A stretch of 64,000 bases of DNA from Sternotherus odoratus (GCA_032164245.1 JAVMKO010000009.1:78749212-78813211), one strand, 5' to 3'; shown: positions 10,280-23,712, counted from the stretch's first letter. The notes: generated by a model not told the origin, from the letters alone. Numbers and translations: made by a program.

Positions 10280-13200
10280 TTTTTAAAGCTGAAAGGGACA
10301 GAAAGATGTGGCAGGAGCTCATTCACTCTCTCCCAGGACACTTTCCCTGTGGATGAGCATTTAGGATCTTTCACCCTCTGGCACCAGGGTTAAATCCGCT
10401 TTGGGTTGCGTTTGGGGGGCCACGTTGTGTCTTCCTGTTGCTTATGATCCCCCACATTAGAATCTTGTACTGACACTTCCCAGCCAGGGGCGGGTATTTT
10501 CTGTCTCACGCAGTGCACTGCACTGATGACTTTTACTGGTGCCAGTTGTAAGTAACTTTACCGCCTTGTAAAAAGTGGTCTTCCCATGAAAAAGGTTGAT
10601 TTTGTAAGCATGAAAACATTTGCCTTTGCCACCAATGAGATTGTGAGGGTGGAAACCCATTATCTAGATACCTCAGCTGCCCCATCCAGAATTCACAAGA
10701 AATGTGACCCAAACCTGAGCGTGCAGTGAAGAAGAAAAACCTCCCTGAAACTGATTGTGCCAGCATTGGTGATATTATAGAGAAATGTTTGACAGTCTGG
10801 AGTGCTTATTAAAAATATGCAGAATTCCTTCACTTAATCAGGTTTCATATTCAGTTTTAAAGCATTGTTGCCCAGCAGCATCCTCTGCTTTAGCCTTTGC
10901 TCTAGCACTCTCATATGAGACACAATAACTTTCCTCTAGGCCTCAGGCAATGTCACTGCAGACTCACTGAAGGCTGGGTTGATTAAACAGTGGCCTAGTG
11001 CAGAACCAGAAAAAAGCCACTCCCAGTTTAGGAGCGAAAACAGAACCAAAAATCATTGGGAGTCGTTCAGCTCTGGAAAGTTCCAAGGGATTTGGGGTTG
11101 CTGGTCGGGGTACATCCCCAAACATCCAGGATAGGCATTTTAGAAACAGCTAAAACTATTTCCCCACAAAATGCCACTTCCATATAGAATCTGAAGGGTT
11201 CAAATAGGTTTAGCTATATGCAAATAAGTCAGGTGTTTTGACTTCTTGCCAATCTAGACAGAGCCTGAGGCTATGCTCATTATGCAGGCAAAAAACTCTG
11301 ACAGACATCAGGGTAAGTGATTAAATAATAAGTAAAGGACTAGGCTGAAAGTGGTGAATGCTGCCATCTTGCATTATTCTTAATTCCTAGAGTTTGGGGC
11401 AGGTGGGATTTTTTAAGTTATAAAAATGAATAAAGCAAGGATGCCAGTATAAATTCCTGACTGTGGTATGTCCAGGAACAATCACACCTCATTGAGAAAA
11501 AAATGCGGTAATGTTACAAATCCTTCAGTGCTTGCTATAAATCCTAGCTTTGGATGTGATGTGCTAGGCCTGTAGCAAATTGGTGAAGCAATGGGGTAAA
11601 TGTGGATTTCTGAGACAGCACCCTTACAGCTGTTTCCAGCTTTTTCCTCATGTTGCATTAGACAGGCCCCAGAAAGCTCCAAGCCTAAAAGATTGCGACT
11701 GAAAAATACAATAACAGGAAGGGATAGGGTTGTTACGAGGTGCAGTGTGTCTCCCTGGGGACAAAAGAAAATGAAACTTCAAAGTTTTATGATGCCATAC
11801 GCCTCTTGTGTCTCTCCAGAACTGAAAATCAATGTATCGGCAGGGTCACCGAGGACTCAAAGTCAGTATTTCAAATTCCCACAGTGTTGTTAGACGCTAC
11901 CGGTGTGGTGCTCTACTCTTGTTTGATGAGGATAACAGTCGGCTGTGTGCATGTTCCCTCTGTGTGCTGCCCTGGCTCTGCGGAGATAGGTGACACAGCG
12001 GACCCCGAGACAACCCCCAATGACTACAGACTCTAGTAAGGTATGAAGGCCCCTGGCCAGGTTTATCGTCAAACGAAGCACAGTAATAGTTTTCTATAGA
12101 TTCTACAGGACATACTACAAATATGTGCTCCCTGACAATGAACACAGCTCAGTCGGTGGCAGGACTAGACCGGACACAGACACCACCCCAGGGCTTGATT
12201 CGTATACATAGGTACAAATAAGTTACACATCATTCCTGACATATTGAGGTGCAACCCTTCTACGTAGCAATGTACAGCCCCTCTACACAGTAAGGTACCA
12301 CATCTCACCTTGTACATGTTGGTTCGGGCAAAACAGCTTTATCCATCATGTTACCCTTTTGCCCCTGTCTTTAGGATGGGTCAGCCTGACACTTGTTATC
12401 TGTAGGGAATGTACAAGTGTTCTGGTACCTCTTAGATTTGTGTACTTTTGAAACATCAGCCCTATGCTTGCCAGATTCTGTGAACAGGGCCTGCCTCTGG
12501 CTCACTGCTTAACTTTGCTTTATGTTAGCAAAGTATTGACAATCACTTTAGCTCAGGCCTTAGGCCTCATACTAGGCCTCTGATACAAGGGTTTATGTTT
12601 CAGGGCCTCATCTTACTACACCCAGCACTTGTGCTCTTTTTAGAAATGTAGAGATTTACTGGGCAATTGAGCAATAGAAAGTGGTTGAAGTTCTCAGTTT
12701 TTCCCCATGATTTACCACTGCAGGAATACATAATGGCTTTCAAGCTGATAAAGGAGGGAAAGATCTGAGTTGTAGCCAGTGGTCCAGTTGTCTGTCTCCT
12801 ATCACACATTAGTGCTATTCTTGCCTGAATGAAAGATAGACTTGAATTGCTGACTCGTGGCAGATAAAATATATCATTAATAATTCCCACCCAAAGAAAG
12901 AAAGAGAGCATTATGGGTGGAAAAATATGCCTATATTGTTAAAAATAGAGGACAATGGCATTTATATGATCTTTAAAAACTAAGTAATAATGACAGATGA
13001 AAGACTTGAATGAATGGAACAAGAGGTGATTTGCTAAAGTATTTCACAGCACTCTTTTCTTAGAAGTATTGCTAAATAGATTAAGAAGGAGCATATTTCG
13101 TCCACAGAGAATGTTTTTTTTATTCTTTTTTAATGTTGGAACATCCGTGTGTGTTTGTTGATTTTAATAATATTTGATCAAGAGGAGTAGATTGGGAGCT

Positions 13201-13650
13201 CCATGGCATATAATAAAACATGATGGAATGATGGTTAAGCAGCAGATATGGAAACTAACAAATAGAAAGGATGCTGTTCATCAGGAAAAAGCTCTTTAAT
13301 TTGAATATTTGTATTATTCTGCAGGGCCCACAGGAGTGTACTCACAAGACACAAAAAATAAACTGTATATTCTAAAAAAAATAAAATGCAATAAATGAAT
13401 TGGTAGCTAGCCCTACGAAAAAGGATAAATGGACACAAATCAGATATCAGGAATGGCAATATACAAAAACCTGTAGGAGAACACTTCATTCTCCCTGCAC
13501 ACACAATTACAGATTTAAAAGTCACCATATTGCAGCAAAAAAACTTCAAGACCAGACTGCAAAGAGAAACTGCAGAGCTGCAATACATTTGCAAATTTGA
13601 TACAATCAACTCATGACTGAATAGGGATTAGGAGTGGCTAGCTAACTACA
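10280..13650. other. Intergenic DNA without recognised genes
   Basis: Several short ORFs occur but none has a recognisable domain. There is no clear RNA gene. Some blocks (about 11030-11110, 11700-12030) are slightly more GC-rich and could be old repeats. Confidence 0.5.
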
Positions 13651-13659
13651 AGAGCAGTT

Positions 13660-13952
13660 TCTCTTCTCTCACAGTTCACACCTCCAATTCAGCTGCTAGA
13701 GGAATACCTCACCCTCCCTGATTAGAGATAACAAGCTGGTTCAGCCTCATTGAACTAACTCTGTTATCTCTAACCTGGTTCTTGCCTACCTATTTATACC
13801 TGCCCCTGGATACTTCCACTGCATGCATCCGACGAAGTGGGTATTAGCCCACGAAAGCTTATGCTTCAATACTTTAGTTAGTCTTTAAGGTACCACAGGA
13901 CTCTTTGTCACTTTTATAATTCCAGACTAACACGACTACCTCTCTGATTCTT
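13660..13952 (+). mobile_element. Penelope-like retroelement terminal fragment carrying a hammerhead motif
   Basis: The segment begins around 'ttcacacctccaattcagct', passes 'tacctgcccctgga', contains the hammerhead-like core at 13829-13866, and ends with 'cagactaacacgactacc' and 'tctctgatt'. The last part is the reverse complement of the element end at 10041-10068. Penelope-like elements are known to carry hammerhead ribozymes in their terminal repeats. No reverse transcriptase reading frame is present, so this is a truncated, non-autonomous copy. Confidence 0.65.
13829..13866 (+). ncRNA. Hammerhead ribozyme motif (decayed)
   Basis: The order of core elements fits a type I hammerhead. CCGACGA at 13829-13835 corresponds to CUGANGA with one substitution (U4 to C). 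Stem II is GTGGG (13837-13841) paired with CCCAC (13848-13852), closed by a small loop. GAAA follows at 13853-13856, then a three-base stem III AGC/GCT closed by TTAT, then position 17 at 13866. Stem I is not clearly complementary within this monomer. The U4 change should greatly weaken or abolish cleavage, so this is probably a fossil ribozyme. Confidence 0.6.
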
Positions 13953-14609
13953 GGTATAATATTGTAATTGGCATCCTTGACCTGATTTATGTATATTGAA
14001 AAAAGGGTTTTCCCACTCCTCTGAGAATGTCAATTTACAGCTCACAGAATGTGCCCCTCTTGATTGTAGGGTTCATGGTAAAACAGGCCTCTCAGAATTC
14101 CCTGGTCATTTGCTTTCAAGGTCTGAAGTTATTAAAAATATCTATTTAGCCTCTTCAATAAATAATCTGCATAGTTATTGTAATGCTATTTTTTTTATTT
14201 TTGTGGGGAAATAAATGAACCAGTTTACCTACATTAGAGGGCATGATAATCAAATCTTTATTCATCTTTCTCATGCAGAGATTTTTTTTTCCAGAAAATT
14301 TAGAATGATCGCAATTTGCTTACTGTGTTTTCAGACTCATGAAATGTTACAGTCATGTATGCAATGCCCTGTAATCATATTTTAAACACATGTATTGTGT
14401 GCTGGACGGGTCATTTTAAAAATACTTCTGGAGCTCATCTAAGCCGAGAAATAATACTATAGCAAAAGGAGACATATGTCTGCAATACAGTAAGAACAGC
14501 CTTAATATCTTGCAACAAAATTAATACTACTTCTAGCACCACTAGATGTATCCTAGGCAAAACTATATATTTAAAGAACATATTCATAATTATGCCATAA
14601 ATGTCTTCA

Positions 14610-15330
14610 CAGAGACTTGGTGGGATAATTCACAGAACTGGAATATCACTATAGAAAGATGCTACTTGTTCAGGAAGGACAGGCTGGGAAAGTGCGCCTT
14701 GTATATCAAAGCTATATAACTTGCACTGAGGTTGAGCTAAGGAGTAAGAGGCAGAGTGATTGAAAGTCTCTGGGTAAAGATAAGAGGAATAAAAAGCAAG
14801 GGTGATGTCATGATGGAGATCTTCTATAAACCACCTAACCAGGAAAAATATGTGCATGAGGCTTTTTTAAACAACTAACACTATCATCCAAAGCACAAGA
14901 CATGGACAGCAGGGCACAGATTATCCAAAAAGTTTGTGGAATGCACTGGAGACATTTTTTTATTACAAGAGGTGGATTGAGTGACTAGGACAGAGGCTGT
15001 TCAAGATTTGATTTTGACAAAGAGGAGGAAGTGGTTGAAAATTTGAAGTGGGGGGGGAAGGCAGTTTGGGTGAAAGTGATTATGAAATGATAGAGTTCAG
15101 GAATGGTAGGAGGGAAAACAGCAGAATAAGGACCATGGACTTCAAGAAGGCATACTTGAGCGAACTTGGGCAATTGGTTAGTAAGATATGATGGGAGAGT
15201 TCAGGAGAGTAGGTAGTTTTCAAAGAGAAATTATTAAGAGCACGAGAGCAAACTACCCCAATGCATATGGAAAGATAGGGAGTATGATAAGTCAGGGTGG
15301 TCTCTTATGAGAAATGGTATAAGTTATTGC
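14610..15330 (+). pseudogene. CR1/L3-like LINE, endonuclease-region fragment
   Basis: Conceptual translation around 14818-14865 gives FYKPPNQEKYVHEAFF, and around 15000-15025 gives QDLILTKR. Both match the C-terminal end of the apurinic endonuclease domain in CR1-clade ORF2. The frame is broken by indels, and the copy is 5' and 3' truncated. It lies in opposite orientation to the CR1-like piece that starts at 16300. Confidence 0.7.
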
Positions 15331-15339
15331 CTAGATATT

Positions 15340-16290
15340 TCTAGAATTTCATGAGTAGAGTAGGTGGTATATTTTAAAGTTGGGAAACAAACACAAATAG
15401 ATGTTGGGTTTTTTCCATTAACAGGAGTTATTTATATATTTGGATCGCTAGGAACTCTGTACATAGGTAGTGGAAGCCAGTAGTTTAGGTTGATGGAATA
15501 GATCCCACTGACCTTAATATAAAATAAACCAGAATTGGCCAACTTGAAATTCCATCAACCTAAATGGATTTTGGATTAACTCCTATATAAAGGCATTACT
15601 GACTGCCATCAAAGACATGACTTATTCTGAAGATTATACAACAAAAGTAATATTTGTCAAGGGCCAGACTGATGGTGCCTGGTGCACACTGGTAAGAAGG
15701 AATAAGGGGGGTCACAATGTGGCCCTTCACAAGATGATGCACCTTACTGCTATTTCCTGTGCCGGGGATACAAGCACCACAGAACCAGTTTGTTCCCACC
15801 TCACATAGGTGACCAGGAAAGGTTTAGAAGGGGGTGGAGCCTTGTGCCACACAGACCATGAGTGTCAGCTGTCAATGTTCTGTAACACCATCTCTTAACA
15901 GGCCTGATAGACTCATTACATCTAGCACTCCACTTTCATGTTTTTTATCCATCAGTGATGTCATGTGAGGTCCTTAATAAAAGCTTATGTCATACCGACC
16001 CTCATAATCATTGACAGATGTACAGACAGATGCATACGGACAGAAAATATGCTTTAAAATCTGTGTTCAAGGCACACAACAAACAGGTTTGGGAACATAC
16101 CAAGGATGCATCACAAAGGGAGATCATGTTCATATCCACTATAACCACCAAATACGTTTCAGAGTCATTGCTTCCCAGGATAGAGTCCCCCATCCTGGAA
16201 GTACAGCCTACATTCTTTGTTCCAAGATGGATACATTTAGCCATTGTCAAACGCATATTGTTTTCTGTTGCCCCGTTTCCAAGCAACCCA
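15340..16290. other. Intergenic DNA without recognised features
   Basis: No gene is supported. Overlapping ORFs near 16010-16370 on both strands lack recognisable domains. Confidence 0.5.
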
Positions 16291-16299
16291 GATTGCTCT

Positions 16300-17345
16300 G
16301 AATCAGTGACCTGTCCTTTTCATTATTTATCACTGCCACCAGTTTTTGTCATCTGCAAACTTGCTCAGTGATGATTTTATGTTTTCTTCCAGGCAATTGA
16401 TAAAAATGTTAACTAGCTTACGGCCAAGAACAGATCCCTGCAGGAACCCTCTGGAAACACCTGCTTGATGACAATTCACCACTCATAATTACATTTTGCG
16501 ACCTATTAGTTACACAGTTATTAATCCATTAATACAGGTCATGTTAATTTGATATTCTAGGTTTTTTAAATCAAAATGTCTTGCAGTGTCAAGTCAAATG
16601 CCTTGCAGAAGTCTAAGGATGTTATGTTAACATATTATCTTTATCAACCAAACTTGTGATTTCATTAAAAAAAAAAAGAAGTTAGCTTGCTAAATTCTAG
16701 TTCCCATAAACCCATGTTGATTTGCATTAATTACATTAACCTCCTTTAATTCTTTATTATTCAAGCCCTGGATCATGATCCATTATCCTGACCAGGATTG
16801 ATGTCAGCCTGTCAGGCATCTAATTACCTAGCACAACACTGGCTTTTTTCAAGTCTTCTGGAACTTCCCCAGCATTCCAGGACTTATTTTTGAATCAGCA
16901 GTTCCAAGTAACTTGAATCTAAGAGTTTTGAAAGAGTTGTCTGAGGCGATTGCTTGAACAATTAATGTTGATTGTCAATGTATGACTTTAGTAGCATCTT
17001 TTTAACATCCTCCCGAGATATTAGTGGAATGGAAAGAGTGTACTCATGATATGATGAGAATCTATCATCTATTTTTTTTCTCCAATTACAAAACAGAAAT
17101 ATTATAGGAACCCTTCTGCCATTTCTGCATTATTATTGATAATGCTACCATTTCCACCTAGTAATGAACCAATACCATTGTAAGGATTCTTTTTGTTCCA
17201 ATATATTTTAAAAATTCCTTTTTATTGTCCTTAACTTTGATGGTCATAGATTTCTCCTTGTGTCCCTTGGCTTCCCTTATTAATTTTCTGCAACGCTTAA
17301 CTTATGATTTATATTCATTGCTATCATTTTCCCCTTTCTCCCTTT

Positions 17346-17436
<91 letters not shown>

Positions 17437-17665
17437 TATACAGAGAGAGAGAAAGTGAACTGCCTTCACTGCCTCTATAAAATCAGGTGTTCTTTTTTTT
17501 TTATTTTTAACCAGCACAGTCTTCATCCTCAATTGTGGGATTTTGGCTCTTTGGGCATCTTGTTAGCAGTTCTTAAATGATTCCCAATTATCATTCACAT
17601 TTTTTCTCATTAAATTCTTCTTCCCAGGTGATTTGGCTCACAATCATTAAGGTGACTCCACTCAC
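16300..17665 (-). pseudogene. CR1/L3-like LINE ORF2 fragment (reverse transcriptase)
   Basis: On the minus strand, sequence near 16580-16640 translates to SLDFCKAFDL, matching the reverse transcriptase motif LDFSKAFDTV of CR1/L3 elements. The segments above it ('ctggaacttccccagcattc', 'cttctgccatttctgcatta', 'gattctttttgttcca') are recognisable upstream ORF2 sequence in reverse complement. Stops and indels are frequent. The copy is interrupted by the (TA)n expansion at 17351-17426, which sits at a naturally 'tatatat' site of the element. Confidence 0.8.
17351..17426. repeat. (TA)38 microsatellite
   Basis: About 38 uninterrupted TA units, followed by short CA and GA runs. It lies inside the LINE fragment at 16300-17665. 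It can form cruciforms and is likely length-polymorphic. Confidence 0.97.
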
Positions 17666-17729
17666 AACTACCCTTTTCACATACAGTTTGTTCCAGTTAT
17701 CATAATTCTCAAATCAAGTTAGAATCTCC

Positions 17730-18115
17730 GAAACATCACAGAATAATATAATTTAGAGCCCTAAAAGATGTGGTAGGTTATCTTGGCCAACCCACACTGC
17801 CAATACAGCATTACTTCCTATTCTACAACCTTGACTGCTTTGTGCAGTCTTATCTTCACTGACTGAAGATATTTTTAATTTTATTTTATTGTTCCCCTGG
17901 GCAATAGCTCCACAGACCAATAGATCTCATTTAACAATTTTCTCCTGGGAAGTCAGCTTACCTTTTCTCTTTGCTCAGGGTCTTGTGATTAACAACCACC
18001 TGGGACGACTTTAAAGATGACTTCGCCCTCCTTGGTATTCATACCCTTCAGATACTTTTCTGATCTGTTTGATCATATTGAACATATTAAGATATTTGAA
18101 TCTTTCTCCCAGTCA
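17730..18115 (-). mobile_element. CR1/L3-like LINE 3' fragment
   Basis: Blocks near 'acagaccaatagatctca', 'ctccttggtattcataccct' and 'cagatacttttctgatctg' match, in reverse complement, the late ORF2 and 3' region of CR1/L3 elements. It may belong to the same insertion as the piece at 16300 or be a second copy. Confidence 0.65.
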
Positions 18116-18129
18116 TAAAGTCTGAAGCA

Positions 18130-20040
18130 AAAATCACATCTACTATACTCATCAGGTAAGGTCTACATCAAAGTCACACTGATGAGCAGCACTTCACATC
18201 ATAACAACATGACACAAACCTGGAGCTATTTCTCTTCTGTTTCACATGATGAATTGCTCATTTGCAAATGAGCACCTCAAGCCAAAATACTAATCCTGAC
18301 TTTAAATGCATGTTCAGAAAATTATCCTGGTTTTTGCTTTCGCAGCTATTTTGAAAATCAGATGAGGTTTACTGGAAGGTTCCTGAAGTGTTTCAAGTAT
18401 ATGTGAGCACAGGTTATGGTTGTGCATAGAAATCTTGTAAAATTTGCAATTTGTTTAATATTCAGATGAAACAAGATCGAACACAGCTATGTCACGTGAG
18501 TTTCCATGTTGAGATCTGGGAGTCATTCTAATACAATATGAAGCAAAATTCAGGAGATCTGATGCCACCTAAACTACAAAACAAAACTCCTGTGAAATGA
18601 AACCATCAAGATTTTCATAGCTTAAAATGTTGCTCTCTCCAGCCTTTTAATTCATTTTGCTTTTCTTCCTTTAAATTTACTTAAATAATTCAACAGCTTC
18701 TGGTACACACATCTGGACCTGATATTGTTGATGTTGTATCACCAGTACAATACTATGACACACTTAGTTTGTTACTATATCATATTTCAAGGTCAGCTTT
18801 CTGTTCATTGTCAACCCTATCGCTTTTAGTATTATGGTTCTCAAAGCATCTGAAGTCCACTGAATAGCTTTTCATTTCAATATTGAATTGCCCAAGATTA
18901 AGGAGAGAAGTTTGTCTTACCCATTTGGTGAATTTTAGGTCATTTAGTTACAGGAGCAGCAGCACCAGCAATGACATACTAAAATCCTCAGAAAAACCCT
19001 GGTTTTCATGCCGCATCACAAAGTCAATCTTCTGTTTTCACTGATAGCTCAATCACTAGCCAGATTTGTTACAGCCAGAAGGCAATGATACTTCAGGGAC
19101 TTCCCAGAGGCAGGATTGACTATGCAGTGTCTCAAGTGCTGCATGGTACTAAACACTCTTCTACATCAGTAGCTGCTTCCAGACTGAATCAGAAACTGCA
19201 TGGAGAAGAGAGACAATTATCTGAAAAGTATCATGGACAGAATGAAGAGTTAAACATGTAAAGAGTTGGTTCTATCATGAATCCTAGAGTTGCTACCCCA
19301 CAATTTGAGGGACTCACGTACCCATCCAGTCTGGATTGGTTCATCAGGAAGGTTATTTAGAATGTCGACTTCGTTGCAGAAGCAATTGACATGGATTTAT
19401 CTTTCAGTCATGTCATTTTCCTAGTTTGATAGGACCTGAAAGATCTTAGCCAGTGTTACTGCTATTGATTCACGTCATGGAGAAATCCACAGATCGGACA
19501 GCAACACTAGAAAAGCTATTGTTCTAATGTCTGTTACTTTCCCTATAATGAAAGTTTTACTGTATATATTTTACTGTATATAGTTCTAACTTATATTCCC
19601 TATATTTTATTTTGTATCACCTATATGTTCATCATGTGTTGGACTTGTACAATATACTTACTCTTGATATTAATCTATACAGACTCTATTCAAAGTTAAA
19701 AAAGTAAATTCCAACCAAGCATTTGCTATAAATTTACTCTAAACAATTTTTGAGCTTTGGGACATTACAGTTAATTTTTAAATTCTTCATTTTCATGGGT
19801 CTAGTCTACTTTCTAGTTGTACATGGAGCCTGCAGCAGATATACCAAAGAACAGTTCAATGCTTTGAACTCATAAACTCCTCCAAAAAATGCTAGCTACT
19901 CTGCAAATCAAGCCTTAGTAGTCAAGATGGGTGAAATCAACATGCCAAATATTAATGGCCTTTGTGTAAATGTTTGCCTTCATTTCTCATCTGTCAATTT
20001 TTCCATCGCTAAACTGGGAATAATACATTTTCATTTCATA
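18130..20040. other. AT-rich intergenic DNA without recognised genes
   Basis: No gene, RNA or strong repeat is recognised. The stretch 19540-19680 is especially AT-rich. Confidence 0.5.
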
Positions 20041-22850
20041 GGGGAGTCAAGCACTCCGATGCTGCAGAGATGAGCACCATAGAAAAGCTCATTGCATGTT
20101 CCATGCAGGGTTTTGATGGTATGCAGTCAGTAAGACGTGTCAGCCACACACTGAATCAGGAGGATAAAAAGGAAATATTGAATAGCTACCTCATTCACTG
20201 AGCATCATCCATCCTGTGTCTGAAGGAGGCAGGGGTCCTGCAGAAAAAATAGTCGGTAGACATGTAATTAAAGGCTGTATCATCATATGTATGCACAAGG
20301 GGGTCTGAATTATGGTTGCCAGGGCAACCTTAACTCTGCCATTTCCAAACTTTGGAGTGCTTGACTTTGCAACCAAAATGCCAGTCTTTTAAAGTAGTTT
20401 CTCACCAGAGCTATACATCTTGTTGTTTCAGATTTGGGATTGTTCGTCTCAATAATGACCTCAATACACATAGTACAGCACAGTACTAAATGGCTGCTCA
20501 AATAGCTGGCTTTTTCACACTTCACAGTGATGAAACAGATACAGCATTTCCCTCCCAGTGAACACCAGCTATATTATTCAGTGAACATGACCTTGCCTGC
20601 AGACTGAAAATCTTTTAGCCCCTGAGATTTTCTTTATTAAAAACTACGATATTCAGTATAAGCTTAAGGAAGACCGTGTGTGAATGCAGAGCTACTGGTA
20701 AATTAAAACGGAGAAAGCATTAATGATTAACTCTGTACCAAACAGGATGCTTAGTACCTACCAATATGTTTACTACTGATAAATAAAAACACAGTAATCC
20801 ATAAAAAGGGCAAATTATCCTTGATTCACTGTTTGCACCTAATGTAATGGACAAAAATGATAACAGGCACTCACCGGTGCATTGCAATGTTTTTATTTTC
20901 CAGAGTAAGTGACAATCCACAGGGGCCATCACTGTTGCTTTAGAACACATATGTCTTGTCAGTAGAAGCAGGTGGCATGCATTTCACGACAAGCACAGTT
21001 CTACTTATCAAATACTTTCCCCTCAGCTGGGAATAGTACTCAGTTCAATTTAGCCTGCCTCCACCTGACCCAAATGGGCCTGGTGGTTTGAAATCCAGAG
21101 GGCTTTCAGTACTTTCTTTAAAAAATCCACAACTGTCTGCATTTTTATTCTCTTTCTCACTGTTAATCTTCATCCTGACTTACTTATGTATATACCCTAC
21201 TGGCTAATCCACTAACAATTACCTGCAAGGAGTTGGCAGATTATTACTTTTTTCTCTGAGTGACAGTGTTATTAGCAGCTTTGAAATGACTAGTCTATCA
21301 CTGCCATTTCTCTGAGGAATACTGAGGCTGTGTGTTGAGATATATCTGAGATTGGCTTTTTAAAAATTTATTTAAAAGGGAAAATTCAAATGGATGGAAC
21401 ATCCATTTTATTTTCTTCATTATTTTTCTTTTATCTCCCGAGTGTATTTTATTTCCCTTGTTGCCGGTGGCAGTGAGACATATTAAACTCAGTTTTCCTA
21501 AATTTCCCCATCTAGAGAGTGTTCACTGACAGCACTCCCTTCCACTGGCTTTTTGCCATCTTGCACACTTTTGCTTAAAGAGAGGCTGGCAAACAGCTAC
21601 ATTGTAATTGACGCTAGCTCGGGTCTTTTAGTCAGGCAACATTAAGGGTGTTTTATTAGTGAGGTGAGTTCATTTCTCTTGTGGGAATGAATCTGACATC
21701 TAAATATTATTTAATCCCACTTCATTTACCAAGAATCAAGATTAACTTTGTTTCCTGGGCTAGAGCTACATACAAACTTCACATATTTTTAATTTAAGAG
21801 AAATATACACACTGACTGGTATTTTTTTTTATAAAGTCTTCAATAGAGATTCCGGTCTTGGTGACATTGACACAAGCCCAGAAGTTACAAATTAGACTGT
21901 ACTCATTGCACTTGAAAATATCTCGTGCTTTATGATCCATACATTTTACTTTTGTAACCCAAAGTGATTTGCAATCCATTCTCATAATGCTCACTGCTCT
22001 CCATTACCGGGTAATTTCTTCTTGCTGCTCATGACTAACCATAACTTCCGATTAAACTGCTGACATGTTGTCAATCTGCTGTGAAGCTTTGTTTTGTCTC
22101 CATTACTGGCCATTTTACTGTTGCACTTTCTTCATTACCGGTCCAGTGCCATGAGGCGGTGAACATTTTTCCAGGATTCTCTCGATACCTTGGAAGATCA
22201 TGATGTAGCAGTTGGATCTGTTCAACCTACTGAAGAAAAACGGGCCACAGGTGACTTCCATGGATTAAGCCAACTGCAAATATTTCCCACACTGCTGTCC
22301 TCTTTATAGCAACATCAGGAATGTTACCATAATTCCATTGCTTGGCATATTTCTTACCATGAACACGGGTAGACTTCTGCAAAGTCTCTTTTTAAAAATC
22401 TCTTTGTATTTTATACTATATCTCACATAGGAAAGTGTTCCTCTCCTATCATGTCAACAAACATCCATGCCACAATTTTCTTGTGCTCCCAGGAAGGGAT
22501 TTTTTTATTTGTTGCACCACAGGTGAAGAATTGTTAGCTGCCTCCAAGATTCCTTCCTGTCAATAAACAGTTGTTCCTCCTTCCTCTTGTGCTTTTTCAT
22601 GCAAACACCATCTGTCACGGTGCTTAACTTGCCAAGAGCTCCACTCCATCTTTGGACTTCAGCACCTGGTCCATTAGTCAACTCAAGCAACCTTAGTTCC
22701 AGTAAAAGTCTCCAAGTATCTCTCTCTCTGCCCTACTGCTGAAACAAGTAATTTACTCCATCACCTTTCCTGACTTCTGAGGAAACACCAACTACATTCC
22801 AACCGGCTCTGACAACAACTTTCTCCTCTTTTTTGTCCTTCAATTAAAGT
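20040..22850. other. Intergenic DNA without recognised genes
   Basis: A short block near 20047-20085 ('aagcactccgatgctgcaga') resembles an old interspersed repeat tail. Otherwise the DNA appears unique and contains no supported gene. Confidence 0.45.
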
Positions 22851-22866
22851 AGTTACATGGCTTAGC

Positions 22867-23263
22867 CAGGGGCCTCAAACATGCGGCCCGCGGGGTTATT
22901 TCCTGCAGCCCGCCAGGCTCCCCGAGTCCTCCCTCCTCCAGAGTTATTTCCTGCATCCTGCCAAACTCTCCACCTCCTACCGAGCATACCACGACCCCAC
23001 TCCTTTTCTTACCTCCAGGCGCTTCCTGGGAGGAGCGAGGATCAGCGCGCCGAGGGGAGGAGGCAGAGAAGAGGCAGGGCATGGGTGGGGACTTGGGGAA
23101 AGGGGTTGGAATGGAGGCGGGGAAGGTGTGGAAAGGGGCGGTGCCTCATTGAAGGGGTGGAGTGGGCGCGGAGCTGGGGGCAACGAGGTGGCGGTGATGT
23201 GGCCCTTTGGCGAATGTACTAGTCCACATGTGGCCCTCCTGGTGATTCCAGTTTGAGATCCCT
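22867..23263. mobile_element. GC-rich hAT-like element
   Basis: Inverted ends 'caggggcctcaaac' and 'gtttgagatccctg' match hAT-type terminal inverted repeats. The direct repeat ggcttagc at 22859-22866 and 23264-23271 is a perfect 8-bp target duplication. The interior is strongly GC-rich and contains several short ORFs that are compositional artefacts. It carries no transposase. Confidence 0.8.
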
Positions 23264-23463
23264 GGCTTAGCCTCTTCACCCTTACACCCTTCTAACTTCT
23301 GTTGCCATTTCAGCTTTAATCGCTTGGTCACTGTCTTTCACTCTTGTCTCTATGAATGTGCTGGTGAATAATGGAAATCTCATTACTTCCAGTCAACTTG
23401 CCAGCCTCCAGGTTCCCTGCAACTTATCCTTGCTTTTGTTTTGTCTAGCCTAAGCACTCCAGA

Positions 23464-23507
23464 AAAGTCTTGACATTAATAATGATGATTAATAATAATG
23501 ATGATTT
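23464..23507. repeat. (AAT/GAT)n-like simple repeat
   Basis: Imperfect trinucleotide tract 'aataatgatgattaataa' repeated. Confidence 0.7.
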
Positions 23508-23542
23508 GGGAGTCACCCTAAGGTTGCATTAGTTACACTTTG

Positions 23543-23712
23543 TGTTTTATATATATAGAAAAGGGCAGAACTACCACTGAATAGGCAAAACTGCCTATTG
23601 AATGGTAATTCTGCCTATTTCTGAATATATATAAAACAGTCTCTCTCTCTCTCTCTCTCTCTCTAGAGTATATATGGAGAGAGAGAGAGAGCTTTTCAAT
23701 GGTAGTTCTACC
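23543..23712. repeat. Compound palindrome with (TC)n/(GA)n
   Basis: Positions 23543-23638 form an inverted repeat with arms of about 45 bp (tgttttatatatat... and ...atatatataaaaca) around a 4-nt centre near 23588. A CT run (about 23641-23664) is followed by 'agtatatatgg' and a GA run, which forms a second hairpin. A third related unit, 'caatggtagttctaccc', follows at about 23697-23713. It may be a palindromic MITE in which microsatellites have expanded. Confidence 0.7.

Noticed and set aside
17225..17532. Ile/Tyr repeat peptides on both strands
   Set aside because: Translations of the (TA)n microsatellite.
22881..23331. Several open frames on both strands at 22.8-23.3 kb
   Set aside because: They lie inside a GC-rich hAT element and have no transposase or other domain.
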